DNA from: Ornithoclostridium faecigallinarum
Lineage (GTDB): Bacteria > Bacillota > Clostridia > Christensenellales > UBA3700
DNA length: 43,550 nucleotides
Assembly: GCA_018713665.1 (NCBI GenBank)
Contig: DVOI01000057.1
Coordinates: 1 to 43,550 of the forward strand
Reading direction: 5' to 3'
The position numbers and the translations under genes are program-made. Positions within the stretch are counted from its first letter, which is position 1, and the number at the start of each line of letters is the position of its first letter. This document shows, piece after piece, positions 7,049 to 15,458 of this stretch. Below the pieces are notes generated by a model, which saw only the letters and a list, made by a program, of their open reading frames with translations, ran no database searches and was not told the origin of the DNA.

Positions 7049-7657
7049 ATGGATCAATTCGCCTATGCGCGCGTATCGTCGACCGATCAAAATCTCGACC
7101 GCCAGCTTGACGCGTTCGCGGCGCTCGGAATCGCGCCCGAAAACATCTTTACGGACAAATCTTCGGGGCACACTTTTGACAGAACGGGCTATCATCGTCT
7201 TCTTTCGGCTCTACAACGCGGAGACTTGCTTTATATCGAAAGCATCGACAGATTGGGACGAAATTATGACGCGATAATCGATGAGTGGACAAAGATTACA
7301 AAGGGCATCGGGGCCGACATCGCAGTGCTCGATATGCCTTTGCTTGACACGCGAAACAAACAGTTCGGTTTGACGGGCAGACTCATTTCGGAGATTGTGT
7401 TGCAATTGCTTTCGTATGTCGCGCAAAAAGAACGCGAAGACATCAAAAAACGTCAACGCGACGGCATAGCCGCCGCAAAGAGTCGCGGCGTCACTTTCGG
7501 ACGCCCTCAAATCAAAGCTCCCGAAAACCTCGGCGAATTGATTGCGGCTTACCTGTCGGGCGCGACTTCTCTCAACCGTGCCGCGCAGCTGGCAGGCATG
7601 TCGCGTTCCACTTTTTATGCAAGAGTCAGAGCTTTCGAGCGCGATTCAATGCGGTAG
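7049..7657 (+). CDS. Serine recombinase / DNA invertase (resolvase-invertase family)
   Basis: 202 residues from the ATG at 7049, preceded by CGGAG; earlier in-frame codons fall before the -10-like TACAAT at 7021-7026. The N-terminal catalytic domain starts FAYARVSSTDQNLDRQLDAF with nucleophile Ser10, followed by the family motif SIDRLGRNYDAI near residue 69 and a long E helix. The C-terminal SLNRAAQLAGMSRSTFYARV is a Hin-type helix-turn-helix for binding the crossover site. The length equals that of Hin, Gin and Tn3-type small serine recombinases. There is no transposase nearby, and the two inverted dyad sites just upstream fit a role as the invertase of a promoter switch. Confidence 0.92.
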   Translation: MDQFAYARVSSTDQNLDRQLDAFAALGIAPENIFTDKSSGHTFDRTGYHRLLSALQRGDLLYIESIDRLGRNYDAIIDEWTKITKGIGADIAVLDMPLLDTRNKQFGLTGRLISEIVLQLLSYVAQKEREDIKKRQRDGIAAAKSRGVTFGRPQIKAPENLGELIAAYLSGATSLNRAAQLAGMSRSTFYARVRAFERDSMR

Positions 7658-7658
7658 C

Positions 7659-7682
7659 GATTTTTCGTGCCCGTGTGCGTTA
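7659..7682. repeat. Dispersed 24-25 bp repeat, copy 1
   Basis: GATTTTTCG then TGCCCGTGTGCGTTA. Near-identical (one extra G) to 20003-20027. This copy fills the gap between the convergent recombinase and maturase genes. A partial copy (GTGTGCGTTA) lies just ahead of the aldo/keto reductase gene near 21760. Confidence 0.55.
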
Positions 7683-8759
7683 TCAGCTCATTCGGCGCAT
7701 ATGCGGCACCGCGTAGGCAAAGAATTCGTCATAAGCGGCGCACTTGTCCAGATCGATACGCTCTCGCTTGCATCCGCCCATGCACATGCAAAACCAGCGG
7801 CAGCGCCTGCACTTGTCGGGATAGTTGCGAGACTCCTCGACAAAGCGCACGGCGACGGGGTGAGCGGCAATCCGATCGAGGCTCGAGTCGTTGATGTTGC
7901 CGAGACAATACTCGTCGAGACAATAGAAGTCGCACGGGTAGACCGCGCCGTCCCCCTCGATCACAAATTGGCGCGCGCAGCCGCCCGTCATACCGCACTG
8001 TTCGGCGCGGCGGAAGTTGGCGAGAGCGACAAAGTTGTCCATCTGCCTGATCGAGGTGTATTCTCCCCTCATCATATCGCGCATATACAGGTCGAACAGC
8101 TTGCGCAAATACTTGCCGTAAATTTCGCCGGTCAAATACATGCCGTCGTCTTCGACGCCGCCTTTGAGCGGTTTGAGCACGGGGATGAATTGCAAAAAGC
8201 GGAAGCGATTGCGCCTGTAAAAATCATAAATTCGCTCGATATTTTCGGCGACGGGACGCGTGAGCACGCACAATATATTGAAGTCGACGCCGCGCTCCTG
8301 CAACAGCTTTGCCGCGCCGTACGCTTTGTCAAAAGTCGGCGCGCCGTCCCTGTCCACGCGGTAGGCGTTCGCCTTTTCATCGCCGTCCAGCGACAGTCCG
8401 ACGAGCCACTTGTTCTCCGAGAATATGTCGCACCACTCGTCGTCGATCAAGGTACCGTTGGTCTGCACTCCGACGGACACCGGCGAACGCTTGACGTTGA
8501 GTTCGGCGATCAGCCGCGCCGCCGTGCGAAAGAAGTCTTTGCCCGACAACAGCGGCTCTCCGCCCTGAAACGACAGCGAGACGGGTCCGCCGTCCGCATA
8601 GTCGAAGATCTTACCGAGGGCGGCGCTCAGCGTCCGCTCGCTCATCATGCCGCGAAAAGGCAGCTCGCGCAAAGCCGACAGCGAGTGGTAAAAACAATAT
8701 TCGCATCGCATGTTGCACAGCGACGACGAAGGTTTGAACATCACCGAAACCGCTCTCAA
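7683..8759 (-). CDS. Anaerobic sulfatase-maturating enzyme, radical SAM/SPASM
   Basis: 358 residues if the TTG at 8759 is the start: AAGGAG lies seven bases upstream, while an ATG in another frame there hits a stop after two codons. The radical-SAM cluster motif is C15-x3-C19-x2-C22, followed by the GGEPLL SAM-binding motif. The C-terminal half has the cysteine-rich SPASM region (YPCDFYC, then CRRCRWFCMCMGGCKRER) that holds two auxiliary [4Fe-4S] clusters. anSMEs oxidise a Cys or Ser in type I sulfatases to formylglycine without oxygen. The substrate is surely the sulfatase encoded 23 bp upstream, which carries a Cys-type signature. Cytoplasmic. Confidence 0.92.
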   Translation of the reverse strand: MRAVSVMFKPSSSLCNMRCEYCFYHSLSALRELPFRGMMSERTLSAALGKIFDYADGGPVSLSFQGGEPLLSGKDFFRTAARLIAELNVKRSPVSVGVQTNGTLIDDEWCDIFSENKWLVGLSLDGDEKANAYRVDRDGAPTFDKAYGAAKLLQERGVDFNILCVLTRPVAENIERIYDFYRRNRFRFLQFIPVLKPLKGGVEDDGMYLTGEIYGKYLRKLFDLYMRDMMRGEYTSIRQMDNFVALANFRRAEQCGMTGGCARQFVIEGDGAVYPCDFYCLDEYCLGNINDSSLDRIAAHPVAVRFVEESRNYPDKCRRCRWFCMCMGGCKRERIDLDKCAAYDEFFAYAVPHMRRMS

Positions 8760-8782
8760 ATCATGTCTCCTTGCGCGCCGAA

Positions 8783-10828
8783 CTACTTTATCCCTCTGCG
8801 ATTTGTTCGCATTTCGGCGCGGAAGGCGTCGAGCGCGTCGGCAAGCCGAGCCTCGATATCGGGATATTTCATCGAGATGTTGTAGCCCTCGATCGGGTCG
8901 AGGTCGAGGTTGAACAGATAGTTGTTGTAGTATTGATCGAAGAACGCGGAATTTTCGGACTGAACGCGGTCGAAGTACTTGAAGTCGTACCTCTGCCCGT
9001 CCAGCTCCACGCCTATCAGCTGCACCGCCTGCACCTTGCCCTTCTTTTGATAGTACAATGCGTCGTGCACGGGCGCGTCGGGATCGAGCTCGCCTCTCCA
9101 CAGCGCCGACAGGTCGACGCCGTCGATCACGCGGTCTGCCGGCAGCAAAACCTCTCCCGTCTCGTCGGTGACTCCGCAAAGAGACAAGATCGTCGTAAAC
9201 AGATCGAACATCATCGACGAAGACTGCACGCGCGTCGTAGTCAACCGTCTTTCCGTGCCGTCCGAATAGGTCACGTCGACAGCGCTCTGCAAATCGGCGT
9301 TGCCGCCTATCCCACCCGCCGGATAGCTGACGAGAAGGGGCACTTTCATCCCGCCTTCGAAAGTCGTGTTCTTGCGTCCGCGCAGCGCGCCCGCCGCGCC
9401 CTCGCGTCCAGGTCCGTTGTCCGAAGTAAAGACGACGACCGTGTTGTCGTACAGCGTACCGCCGTTGACCTTGTCGGGCGTCGTGCGCAGATAGTCGAGC
9501 ACCCTGCCAAGCTCGCGGTCAAACTCCTCTATGCAATCGATATAGCTGTCGTCGGACGTGTCGCCCTGCCCGTTGCCGTTGTTGTTCGAGTAGATGGGAT
9601 AGTGCGGCCACGGCGTCGCGTAGACGGTGCAAAACGCGTTGCCGCTTTTGACCGAACCCTCAATCGAGGACAGCAACTCGTCGGTGAACATCCCCGTCGA
9701 CATCGATTGGTCGAGGTTTTCGGCGTGCGACCTCACCTCTTCGTGCGACGCGCCGCCGGGATAGCCCTCTCCCGTGTCGCGCACCCAATTGTAGGGGGTC
9801 ATATCGTTGACGTAATAGCTGCCGTAAAAGTAGTCGAAGCCCTGCTCTGTGGGCAGGTATTCGCCGTAATCGCCGAGGTTCCACTTGCCGATCAGATAGG
9901 TGTCGTAGCCCGACGCCTGCAGCACTTCGGCAAACGTGATCTCATCTCCCAAGATGCCGTCTACATTGTTCAAGAATTGATAGGGACCAAAAAAGTGCGT
10001 CGGCGACCAAGGGTCGCTGTCGACGACTGTCGGGAAGACGACGTTGTCGAGATAGCCGCGCGACGAGTATCTGCCCGTCAGCATGGAAAAACGCGACGGC
10101 GAACACACCGGCGACGCCGCGTAGAAGTTGTCCATCATCACGCCGTTTTCGGCAATGGAATCGATGTTGGGGGTGTCGATCGTCGACGGCTGTTCGGCAT
10201 ACTTGTAGCTGTACGCCGAGATGTCGGCATACGCCATGTCGTCCATCAATATCACGAGCACGTTGGGCGAGCCCTTGCGGCGGGCGGAGACGGAATCGAG
10301 ATAGGCGTCATGCCCGTCCCACATCCTCTCGACGGTAGGACGAGCGCGCAAACTCATGAACATCGCATAGACGAGCGATGTCGCAAACACAAGTATTATC
10401 AACACGGGCACGAAAAATTTCGCAATGCGTTCCGCCGAAAACTTCTTTACGACGGGGATCGATGCGGTCAGCGCGACCGGGAAAAAGCACAGCACGAGGT
10501 TCCACCACAGCCGCCTGCCGAAGCTGTCCGCGCCCCATATGAGAAAGTACAAAAATATGCTTGCATAGACAGCAAAGAACGCCGCAAACAAAAAGACGCC
10601 TATATCTCGCCCCTTGAGCGCGCGCACAAACATCGCAAGCGCGTCGACAAGCGCAAGCACCAGCGCCGGAAGCGCCAAAAAGTTGAAACCGCTCGCGAGA
10701 AGCACAAGCGAAAACACCGCGTCTACGCACAGCAAGACAAAGCCTGTCACGTCGTCGGCGATCGCCGCCTTGACGGCTTGCGCTCTGCCCGAGCGCGGCG
10801 CGTCGTCGCGCATTTTGTCGTCTTTCAT
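8783..10828 (-). CDS. Membrane-anchored formylglycine-dependent sulfatase
   Basis: 681 residues. Residues about 28-157 hold five hydrophobic segments, so the N-terminus is a membrane domain and the catalytic domain follows from about residue 188 (PNVLVILMDDMAYAD, metal-binding aspartates). The activation signature C242-S-P-S-R is the Cys-type formylglycine site, and FTSDNGPGREG is a further metal-binding segment. The catalytic domain is probably outside the cell. Members hydrolyse sulfate esters of glycans or small molecules; the substrate here is unknown. Cotranscribed with its maturase. GAGGAG stands at the start codon and a promoter TTGCGG-N17-TAAAAT at 10857-10885. Confidence 0.9.
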   Translation of the reverse strand: MKDDKMRDDAPRSGRAQAVKAAIADDVTGFVLLCVDAVFSLVLLASGFNFLALPALVLALVDALAMFVRALKGRDIGVFLFAAFFAVYASIFLYFLIWGADSFGRRLWWNLVLCFFPVALTASIPVVKKFSAERIAKFFVPVLIILVFATSLVYAMFMSLRARPTVERMWDGHDAYLDSVSARRKGSPNVLVILMDDMAYADISAYSYKYAEQPSTIDTPNIDSIAENGVMMDNFYAASPVCSPSRFSMLTGRYSSRGYLDNVVFPTVVDSDPWSPTHFFGPYQFLNNVDGILGDEITFAEVLQASGYDTYLIGKWNLGDYGEYLPTEQGFDYFYGSYYVNDMTPYNWVRDTGEGYPGGASHEEVRSHAENLDQSMSTGMFTDELLSSIEGSVKSGNAFCTVYATPWPHYPIYSNNNGNGQGDTSDDSYIDCIEEFDRELGRVLDYLRTTPDKVNGGTLYDNTVVVFTSDNGPGREGAAGALRGRKNTTFEGGMKVPLLVSYPAGGIGGNADLQSAVDVTYSDGTERRLTTTRVQSSSMMFDLFTTILSLCGVTDETGEVLLPADRVIDGVDLSALWRGELDPDAPVHDALYYQKKGKVQAVQLIGVELDGQRYDFKYFDRVQSENSAFFDQYYNNYLFNLDLDPIEGYNISMKYPDIEARLADALDAFRAEMRTNRRGIK

Positions 10829-10856
10829 AATTTTCTCCTCTCTTCGTACTGACTAC

Positions 10857-10885
10857 ATTTTAGCACGATTTGCGCTCCGCCGCAA
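10857..10885 (-). promoter_or_regulatory. Promoter of the sulfatase-maturase operon
   Basis: Minus strand TTGCGG, 17 bases, TAAAAT, about 28 bases before the sulfatase start codon. The -35 is imperfect. Confidence 0.5.
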
Positions 10886-10906
10886 CACTATCGAAACTTT
10901 TGGCAC

Positions 10907-10933
10907 GAAAAACCGCGCCCCTGCGGAGCGCGG
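10907..10933 (-). terminator. Intrinsic terminator after thrC
   Basis: Minus strand CCGCGC, 9-base loop, GCGCGG, then TTTTT. Sits 19 bases past the thrC stop. Confidence 0.8.
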
Positions 10934-10952
10934 CGTATTTCGCAGCTTTTGC

Positions 10953-12461
10953 TCAGGCTTTGTCCTTTGCCGCCAAGACGTCGGCGAACTCCAACACCTT
11001 GCCTGCGATCGCAGCCTTGTCGATGACCTCGTCAAAGCGTATCTTTTTGTCTTTGAGCGCGGCGATCGGCTCGGGGATCTCGGCGCCGGAGAACGCGGAC
11101 AGCTTTTTGCAATCCTCGAACGCGTCGGCGTCCTTCCTGCCGCCGGTCAAAGCGGTCAGCACGTCGCCGGAGAACTTGAACGCATTGGCGGTCGAGACGA
11201 TGATCGCCGGGCACTCGTCCTCGGGGCAGGCGTTGTTGTATTCGCACCACACGTTGTAGGCGACGGCGGTGTGCGTATCCATCAAATAGCCGTACAGGTC
11301 CATCGCCGCGTCGATTGCGTTCTTTGTCGCGTCGTCGTCTGCATAGCCGACCTCGAACAGCGCGCGCATGCGGTTGAGCTCCGCCTTGGTGACGGAATAG
11401 CTCCCCTTCTTTTTGAGCGCGTCCATGCGCTCGGCGATGAGGGACGCGTTGCGGCCGCTGATCTCAAACAAGAGCCGCTCGAGATTGGACGAGATCAGGA
11501 TGTCCATCGACGGACTGATCGTCTTGTGGAACTCGCGCTCGATGTCGTACTTGCCCGTCGTGAAAAAGTCGGTGAGCACGTTGTTGACGTTGGACGCGCA
11601 GATCAGCTTGTTGACGGGAAGCCCCATCTTCATCGCGTAATATGCGGCGAGAATGTTTCCGAAATTGCCGCTGGGGACGCAGAAGTCGACCATGTCGCCG
11701 AACTCGACCTTGCCCTCGTTCAGAAGGTCGCAATATGCGGAGATATAGTAGGCAATCTGCGGCACCAACCTGCCCCAATTGATGCTGTTGGCGGAACACA
11801 ATTTGAAGCCGCGCTCGTGCAGCTTCGCGCCCATATCCTTGTCGGCGAAAATGTTCTTGACCGCGCTTTGAGTGTCGTCGAAGTTGCCCTCGATTGCGCA
11901 CACGCAGACGTTTTCGCCCTCTTGGGTCATCATCTGCCGCTTCTGCATGTCGGAGACGCCGCCCGTCGGATAGAAGACGATGATGTCCGTCCCCTCGACG
12001 TCGCGGAAGCCCTCGAGCGCCGCCTTGCCGGTGTCGCCCGACGTCGCGACCATGATCAGCGACTTGTCCTTTTCGCCCACCTTGCGGCGCGCGGCGGTCA
12101 GAAGATGCGGCAGCATTGTCAGCGCCATATCCTTGAACGCGCAGGTCGGACCGTGCCAAAGTTCGAGCACATACAGCCCCTCGTCCACATTGACGAGCGG
12201 ACAGGGATCGCCGTAAAAACGCGCGTATGCTTTGCGCGTATAGCTCAACAGTTCTTCATAGGTGAAGTCGGTGAGATAGAGCGACATGACCTTTGCCGCC
12301 CTCTCGGGGTAATCCATGCCGCACAGTTCGTCGAAGTCGGCGCGGCTGAGCCCGGGAAAAGATTGGGGGACATAGAGTCCCCCGTCGGGAGACAGCCCGT
12401 TGACGATCGCCTGCGCGCTGTCTATCGCGACGGAAGCGTCGCGAGTGCTGGTATATTTCAT
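10953..12461 (-). CDS. thrC: Threonine synthase
   Basis: 502 residues, the usual length of the long bacterial/fungal type. It converts O-phosphohomoserine to threonine with pyridoxal phosphate. The N-terminal domain has SPDGGLYVPQ; the PLP lysine is in LWHGPTCAFK(110)DMAL. ATSGDTGKAALEGF and PSGNFGNILAAYYA are cofactor-binding loops. AAGGAG precedes the ATG. Second gene of a two-gene unit, 16 bp behind a small P-loop protein, and closed by a terminator. No riboswitch or leader-peptide attenuator was seen. Confidence 0.95.
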   Translation of the reverse strand: MKYTSTRDASVAIDSAQAIVNGLSPDGGLYVPQSFPGLSRADFDELCGMDYPERAAKVMSLYLTDFTYEELLSYTRKAYARFYGDPCPLVNVDEGLYVLELWHGPTCAFKDMALTMLPHLLTAARRKVGEKDKSLIMVATSGDTGKAALEGFRDVEGTDIIVFYPTGGVSDMQKRQMMTQEGENVCVCAIEGNFDDTQSAVKNIFADKDMGAKLHERGFKLCSANSINWGRLVPQIAYYISAYCDLLNEGKVEFGDMVDFCVPSGNFGNILAAYYAMKMGLPVNKLICASNVNNVLTDFFTTGKYDIEREFHKTISPSMDILISSNLERLLFEISGRNASLIAERMDALKKKGSYSVTKAELNRMRALFEVGYADDDATKNAIDAAMDLYGYLMDTHTAVAYNVWCEYNNACPEDECPAIIVSTANAFKFSGDVLTALTGGRKDADAFEDCKKLSAFSGAEIPEPIAALKDKKIRFDEVIDKAAIAGKVLEFADVLAAKDKA

Positions 12462-12477
12462 AAAATCTCCTTTCGGA

Positions 12478-12888
12478 TCAGATGATCTTGTACTTCATCA
12501 AGTAGTCGGGCAAGTCGTCCGCCGCGGCGCTGACCGTCGCGACCACCGCGATCGAGTCCCTCTCGGCGATCTCGGCGAGCTTGGTATAGAAGCCCTCGAG
12601 GTCCGCGGGAGACTTGCCGGTGATGCGGCTCACCCCGTCTATGTACAGATTAGTGAGGTCGCTTCTGCCCGCCATAACGCCGAACACGAACGGGCCGAAC
12701 GCGTCGCCGTCTATGCCGTATTGTCCGACGTCGACGAGTTTGACGTTGCGGTCCAGGTCGTACATGTATCTCTCGGTGTCGCTGACATAGATGCAATCGC
12801 CCTTTGCGGCGTTGACGTCTTTGTTGGCCTTGTCGATGATACGGCTGGTCTTTCCGGAGCCTTTCGCCCCGCAGATGAGTGTAAGCAT
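12478..12888 (-). CDS. Small P-loop ATP-binding protein of unknown function
   Basis: 136 residues. Walker A is ICGAKGSGKTSRIID at residues 5-19, followed by a short alpha/beta domain with IYVSDTERYMYDLDRNVKLVDVG and a terminal VVATVSA strand. Proteins of this size and pattern occur widely in Firmicutes and are sometimes labelled PilT-like or ATP-binding protein; no pilus genes are present here, so I would not use that name. Head of the thrC unit, with GGAGGT at the start and its own promoter. A regulatory or housekeeping NTPase is all that can be inferred. Confidence 0.75.
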   Translation of the reverse strand: MLTLICGAKGSGKTSRIIDKANKDVNAAKGDCIYVSDTERYMYDLDRNVKLVDVGQYGIDGDAFGPFVFGVMAGRSDLTNLYIDGVSRITGKSPADLEGFYTKLAEIAERDSIAVVATVSAAADDLPDYLMKYKII

Positions 12889-12916
12889 AATTTACCTCCG
12901 ATATCTTTATACTTCT

Positions 12917-12945
12917 ATTTTACATTATATCGGCGCCCTTTTCAA
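12917..12945 (-). promoter_or_regulatory. Promoter of the P-loop protein/thrC unit
   Basis: Minus strand TTGAAA, 17 bases, TAAAAT; a TATAAT also lies within the spacer. Leader of about 20 bases before the ATG at 12888. Confidence 0.65.
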
Positions 12946-12974
12946 TAGGGTTTTGCAAATTTATGCTATTTTTT

Positions 12975-14366
12975 TCAATACGACTTGACGACCAGCTTTT
13001 TGTGCATCTCGGGATCGAGCGCCATGATGATCTGATCGAGCTCGTCGTCGCCCATATAGGTCGTGCGTCCGTCCTCGTATTCTCTGTCCACTCTCTCCTT
13101 GACCGCGACGACGATGGGGTCGTGCTTGTCCACCTTGTGCGATTCGGGGAGCGCGTAGAACGCGTTCATCCAATACGCAATGCCGGCAAGCCCGCTGTGC
13201 GCGTCGACGGAGACGAGCGGCGGCTTTTTGAGCAATTTTTCGGTGTTGAAGATGTTGTAGATCTCCTGGTCTTTGAGCAGCCCGTCCGCATGCACGCCGG
13301 CGCGAGTCGTGTTGAAAGACTTGCCGACGAACGGGGTCTGCGGCGGAATGATGTAGCCGAGCGAGTCCTCAAAGTATCTGGCGATGTCAGTGATGACGGT
13401 GAAGTCCATGCCGTCGTCCGTGCCTTTGAGCGACGCATACTCGATCGCCATCGCTTCGAGCGGACAGTTGCCCGTCCTCTCGCCGATGCCGAGCATCGAG
13501 CAGTTGACGGACGAACAGCCGTACAGCCACGCGGTCGTAGCGTTGGTGACGACCTTGTAGAAGTCGTTGTGACCGTGCCATTCGAGCAATTCGCTGGGGA
13601 CCTCGGCGTAGTATTTGAGACCGCTGATGATGCCCGGGACGCTGCGCGGCAGCGTGACGCCGGGATAGCTGATGCCGTAGCCCAAGGTGTCGCACGCCCT
13701 GATCTTGACGTCGATGCCGCTCTCTTGGCGCAGCTTCATCAGCTCGTACGCGAACGGCGCGACGAAGCCGTAGAAGTCGGCGCGGGTGATGTCCTCGAAG
13801 TGGCAGCGCGGGACGATGCCTCTGTCGAGCGCCGCCTTGACGATGGACAGATATTTTTCCTTCGCCTGACTGCGCGTGAGGTTCATCTTTTTGAAGATGT
13901 GATAGTCTGAACAGCTGACGAGGATGCCCGTCTCCTTGATGCCCATCTGTTTGACGAGTTCGAAGTCCTTTTCGTTGGCCCTGATCCAGCTTGTGACCTG
14001 CGGGAAGTCGTACCCAAGCTCCATGCACTTTTCGACAGCCTTGCGGTCCTTTTCGGTATAGAGGAAGAACTCGCTCTGTCTGATTATGCCCTTGGGGCCT
14101 CCCAGCTTGTGGAGCAGCTTGTACAGTTCGACGATCTGCTCGACGGTGAACGGCGACGTCGACTGCTGTCCGTCGCGGAAGGTCGTATCGGTGATCCAGA
14201 TCTCGTCAGGCATATCCATCGGGGTCTGACGGAAGTTGAAAGCGACCTTGGGCACGCTGTCGTACTCGAACAGGTCGCGGAACAGGTTGGGCTTGTCCAC
14301 GTCCTGCAAAAAGGGCTTCCAATTGCTCTCGAGCAAGAGGTTCTTTTCGTTGCTGTACTTGATCAT
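12975..14366 (-). CDS. HMGL-like acyltransferase, probable Re-citrate synthase (homocitrate/isopropylmalate synthase family)
   Basis: 463 residues. Catalytic opening EIWITDTTFRDGQQS, with the metal and acetyl-CoA binding patterns of the DRE-TIM family (HFEDITRADFYGF, LEWHGHNDF, GIGERTGNCPLEA). The shorter length and the N-terminal FNFRQTPMDMPDE block differ from LeuA, which usually carries a C-terminal LeuA regulatory domain. They resemble the clostridial Re-citrate synthase group that condenses oxaloacetate and acetyl-CoA. An aconitase-family hydratase elsewhere in the window fits a citrate route to glutamate. Isopropylmalate or homocitrate synthase remain possible. Starts 27 bp after prfA with AGGCAGGA as ribosome site, so it ends the rpmE operon. 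Confidence 0.68.
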   Translation of the reverse strand: MIKYSNEKNLLLESNWKPFLQDVDKPNLFRDLFEYDSVPKVAFNFRQTPMDMPDEIWITDTTFRDGQQSTSPFTVEQIVELYKLLHKLGGPKGIIRQSEFFLYTEKDRKAVEKCMELGYDFPQVTSWIRANEKDFELVKQMGIKETGILVSCSDYHIFKKMNLTRSQAKEKYLSIVKAALDRGIVPRCHFEDITRADFYGFVAPFAYELMKLRQESGIDVKIRACDTLGYGISYPGVTLPRSVPGIISGLKYYAEVPSELLEWHGHNDFYKVVTNATTAWLYGCSSVNCSMLGIGERTGNCPLEAMAIEYASLKGTDDGMDFTVITDIARYFEDSLGYIIPPQTPFVGKSFNTTRAGVHADGLLKDQEIYNIFNTEKLLKKPPLVSVDAHSGLAGIAYWMNAFYALPESHKVDKHDPIVVAVKERVDREYEDGRTTYMGDDELDQIIMALDPEMHKKLVVKSY

Positions 14367-14393
14367 ATCCTGCCTCTCAAAAAAGGTTTGTTT

Positions 14394-15458
14394 TCATTGC
14401 TGCGCGAGCAGCGCGTTCTTGTCCGCAAGCGCCAACGCGTCCGTCATCTCGAACAGATCGCCGTCGAGGAAGTCCTCGAGGTCGTATTGCGTGCGGTTGA
14501 TGCGGTGGTCGGTCACCCTGCCCTGCGGATAGTTGTAGGTGCGGATGCGCTCCGAGCGGTCTCCGGTGCCAATCAGCGACCTGCGCCCTGCGGCGTATTC
14601 GCTCTCCGCCTTGTTCTTGAAATGGTCGTACACGCGCGCTTTGAGCACCTTCATCGCGCTCTCGCGGTTTTTTGCCTGCGACTTTTCGTCCTGGCAAGTG
14701 ACGACTATGCCGGTCGGCAAATGCGTGATGCGGATCGCCGACTCCGTCTTATTGACATATTGTCCGCCCGCTCCGCCGCTGCGGTAGGTATCTATTTTGA
14801 GGTCGCGCTCGTCGATCTTGACGTCGACGTCGTCCATCTCGGGCATGACCGCGACGGTCGCGGTCGAGGTGTGGATGCGCCCCTGCGACTCCGTCTCGGG
14901 CACGCGCTGAACGCGGTGCACGCCGCTCTCGTATTTGAGCTTGCTGTACGCGCCCTTGCCGCTGATGCCGATCACCGCCTCTTTGACTCCGCCGAGGTCG
15001 GTCGCGTTGAGTTCGATCTGTTTGACCTTCCAGCGCATGCGCTCGGCAAAGCGCGTGTACATTCTCAAAAGCACCGCCGCGAACAGGCTCGCCTCCTCGC
15101 CGCCGGCGCCGGCGCGGAACTCCATGATGACGTTTTTGTCGTCGTCGGGGTCCTTGGGCAAAAGCTCGAATTTGAGCTCTTCTTCCAGCTTTTCTTTACG
15201 CGCCTCGACCGAGGTCAGCTCCTCGCGGGCGAGCGCACACATCTCCTTGTCCGAACCGTCCTCGATGATCTCGCGGCACTCGCGCTCCGACTTGTCGCAT
15301 TCGAGCCATTCGTCGTAAAGCGCGACCGCGCTCTCGAGCGACGAACGCTCTTTGACGACGCTCTGCCAGCGGACGGTGTCCGCGATCACGTCGGGATCGG
15401 ACAGCTGCCGGGTCAATTCGTCGAACCTGTCTTTGAGTTTTTTCAATTTTTCCCACAT
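14394..15458 (-). CDS. prfA: Peptide chain release factor 1
   Basis: 354 residues from the ATG at 15458. The GGQ catalytic motif is at residues 231-233 (SGGAGGQYVNKTESAIRITH) and triggers peptidyl-tRNA hydrolysis. The RF1 codon-recognition tripeptide is PET at 187-189 (RVPETE), which reads UAA and UAG. Length is typical. The start lies 16 bp inside the end of prmC, the enzyme that methylates this GGQ glutamine, and the ribosome site is a weak GGTGAG, so translation is probably coupled. Confidence 0.96.
   Translation of the reverse strand: MWEKLKKLKDRFDELTRQLSDPDVIADTVRWQSVVKERSSLESAVALYDEWLECDKSERECREIIEDGSDKEMCALAREELTSVEARKEKLEEELKFELLPKDPDDDKNVIMEFRAGAGGEEASLFAAVLLRMYTRFAERMRWKVKQIELNATDLGGVKEAVIGISGKGAYSKLKYESGVHRVQRVPETESQGRIHTSTATVAVMPEMDDVDVKIDERDLKIDTYRSGGAGGQYVNKTESAIRITHLPTGIVVTCQDEKSQAKNRESAMKVLKARVYDHFKNKAESEYAAGRRSLIGTGDRSERIRTYNYPQGRVTDHRINRTQYDLEDFLDGDLFEMTDALALADKNALLAQQ

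Noticed and set aside
7049..7657. Serine recombinase as a transposon resolvase or prophage integrase
   Set aside because: No transposase, terminal repeats or phage genes nearby, and the protein is too short for a large serine integrase; the inverted sites next to it fit an invertase better.
8771..10852. 693-codon plus-strand open frame opposite the sulfatase
   Set aside because: Antisense shadow of a clear sulfatase gene; Arg/Val/His-rich translation without family motifs, as for the other long plus-strand frames at 10614-12485, 12963-13910, 14109-15599, 16300-18720 and 28923-30611.
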